Below the pieces are notes generated by a model. It did no database searches. It was not told the DNA's origin and was given only the letters and a program-made list of their open reading frames with translations. From an uncultured Selenomonadales bacterium (GTDB lineage Bacteria > Bacillota_C > Negativicutes > Selenomonadales > Selenomonadaceae): 5,953 bases of DNA. How positions within the stretch are numbered: the first letter of the stretch is position 1; the number at the start of each line of letters is the position of its first letter. The translations under genes and the position numbers were made by a program. The DNA lies in contig CALCTX010000384.1 of the NCBI GenBank assembly GCA_937907035.1, positions 1 to 5,953 of the forward strand, written 5' to 3'. Below, piece after piece: positions 5,433 through 5,953 of this stretch.

Positions 5433-5834
5433 TTGCAAACTCTTGACACATTGAAAAAACATTTTTTGTCAAAAGAATTTTTCCTTTTTCTTATTATCGG
5501 ATGTGTAAACACTTTTAACGGAACATTTTTTGCCTGGTTGTATTCCTTTGCCGTTCCCGATGCCAATCTCTCGTTTAACATAGCCTATATTACCAGCAAT
5601 ATTATCGCTTATTGGCTGAACAGCAAATTTATATTTCATGAACCATTAAGCCGCAACCGCTGCATAAAATTTTTCATTTCTTATATTCCGAATTATATAA
5701 TCCAAAATGTTATTGTCATCATCTTTTATAACTTCCTGGGCTTTCCGCCGATTGTCAGCTATCTTATTGCCGCAATTCTCGGTGTCCCGGTAACATTTTT
5801 AGCTGTAAAGCTATTTGCTTTCGGCAAAAAATAA
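5433..5834 (+). CDS. GtrA-family membrane protein (putative lipid-linked sugar flippase)
   Basis: This 133-residue integral membrane protein has four predicted helices, about 14-36, 46-66, 80-102 and 106-128. It carries GtrA/GtcA family (PF04138) marks: FLIIGCVNTFNG in helix 1 and YWLNSKFIF after helix 2. Family members are thought to flip undecaprenyl-phosphate sugars made by a GtrB-type glycosyltransferase, for glycosylation of O-antigen, teichoic acid or similar surface polymers. Such a glycosyltransferase is encoded divergently next door. I chose the TTG start at 5433 because AAAGGGG (5418-5424) is 8 nt upstream and the predicted transcript begins near 5416. An in-frame ATG at 5415 would add six residues but has no ribosome binding site and would lie at or before the transcript start. 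The gene ends one base from the stop of the convergent gpsA. Confidence 0.85.
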   Translation: MQTLDTLKKHFLSKEFFLFLIIGCVNTFNGTFFAWLYSFAVPDANLSFNIAYITSNIIAYWLNSKFIFHEPLSRNRCIKFFISYIPNYIIQNVIVIIFYNFLGFPPIVSYLIAAILGVPVTFLAVKLFAFGKK

Positions 5835-5835
5835 T

Positions 5836-5953
5836 TTATTCGGTTTTTATTGATCGTAAAAACAAACTATCAAGTGCAGACTTAGGATCTGCCCCATGAC
5901 AAACTATATTACAAACAGTTTCACAAATCGGCAACTCAACTTCATATTGTTTT
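5836..5953 (-). CDS. gpsA: Glycerol-3-phosphate dehydrogenase [NAD(P)+], C-terminal fragment
   Basis: The last 38 codons of a leftward gene enter from the right edge and end at TAA (5838-5836). The peptide shows EVELPICETV, then GADPKSALDSL, and ends LRSIKTE. This follows the C-terminal pattern of GpsA (VEMPI-x-E-x-VY ... G-x-xP-x-xA-x-x-LM-x-R ... KxE), the cytosolic enzyme that reduces dihydroxyacetone phosphate to sn-glycerol 3-phosphate for phospholipid synthesis. The active-site and nucleotide-binding parts lie outside the window, so the call rests on this tail alone. It is convergent with the GtrA gene, with a single base between the two stop codons. Confidence 0.78.
   Translation of the reverse strand, partial: KQYEVELPICETVCNIVCHGADPKSALDSLFLRSIKTE

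Noticed and set aside
5300..5581. 93-codon minus-strand frame opposite the GtrA gene
   Set aside because: Most of it is antisense to the GtrA coding region. Only its last 27 codons, from ATG at 5380 with its own ribosome binding site, are kept as a tentative small ORF.
5843..5863. Inverted repeat GTTTTTA-ttgatcg-TAAAAAC as a terminator for the GtrA gene
   Set aside because: The stem is almost all A-T and is not followed by a U-tract, and it lies inside the gpsA coding sequence. It is probably chance in AT-rich DNA.

Overview
The window is about 6 kb of ordinary bacterial chromosome, moderately AT-rich, with dense gene packing and strong purine-rich ribosome binding sites (GGGGGAG, AGGGAG, AAGGGG). 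Together with the gene families present, this points to an anaerobic Bacillota. A motile, selenium-using Negativicute or Clostridium relative is my best guess; that is inference, as no marker gene fixes it. I see no mobile element, CRISPR array, tRNA or rRNA.

Left part (1-1441): two divergent genes. The leftward one is the N-terminal fragment of a YedE-type membrane protein, the putative selenium transporter family, cut by the window edge. The rightward one encodes a complete PLP-dependent cysteine desulfurase/selenocysteine lyase-like enzyme. The pairing suggests a selenium (or sulfur) supply locus. A good promoter for the enzyme lies between them, and a short dyad sits between its -35 and -10 boxes. 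The enzyme gene ends at a perfect 8-bp hairpin that can also terminate the leftward operon beyond it.

Middle part (1461-2880): a leftward two-gene operon with its own promoter. The first gene fuses a CheY-like receiver domain to a CheX-like phosphatase domain. The second, starting directly after its stop codon, is a stand-alone CheX. Both carry the ExxN catalytic signature, so the pair looks like a small phospho-signal damping module tied to chemotaxis or a similar response-regulator pathway.

Right part (2942-5953): a leftward pair of a GT2 polyprenyl-phosphate glycosyltransferase (GtrB/CsbB type) followed by a COG2509-type FAD-dependent oxidoreductase with a four-cysteine cluster. Divergent from it is a GtrA-family membrane protein, the usual flippase partner of such glycosyltransferases. 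Between them lies a near-symmetric control region with a bulged inverted repeat, whose two arms each carry a -35-like TGACA and a Shine-Dalgarno AAAGGGG. The leftward arm faces a 26-codon hydrophobic small ORF. The GtrA gene ends one base from the stop codon of a convergent gpsA, whose C-terminal 38 codons are inside the window.

The families are all known. The least explained parts are the symmetric divergent control region with its small ORF, the dyad in the desulfurase promoter, and the REC-CheX/CheX pair.
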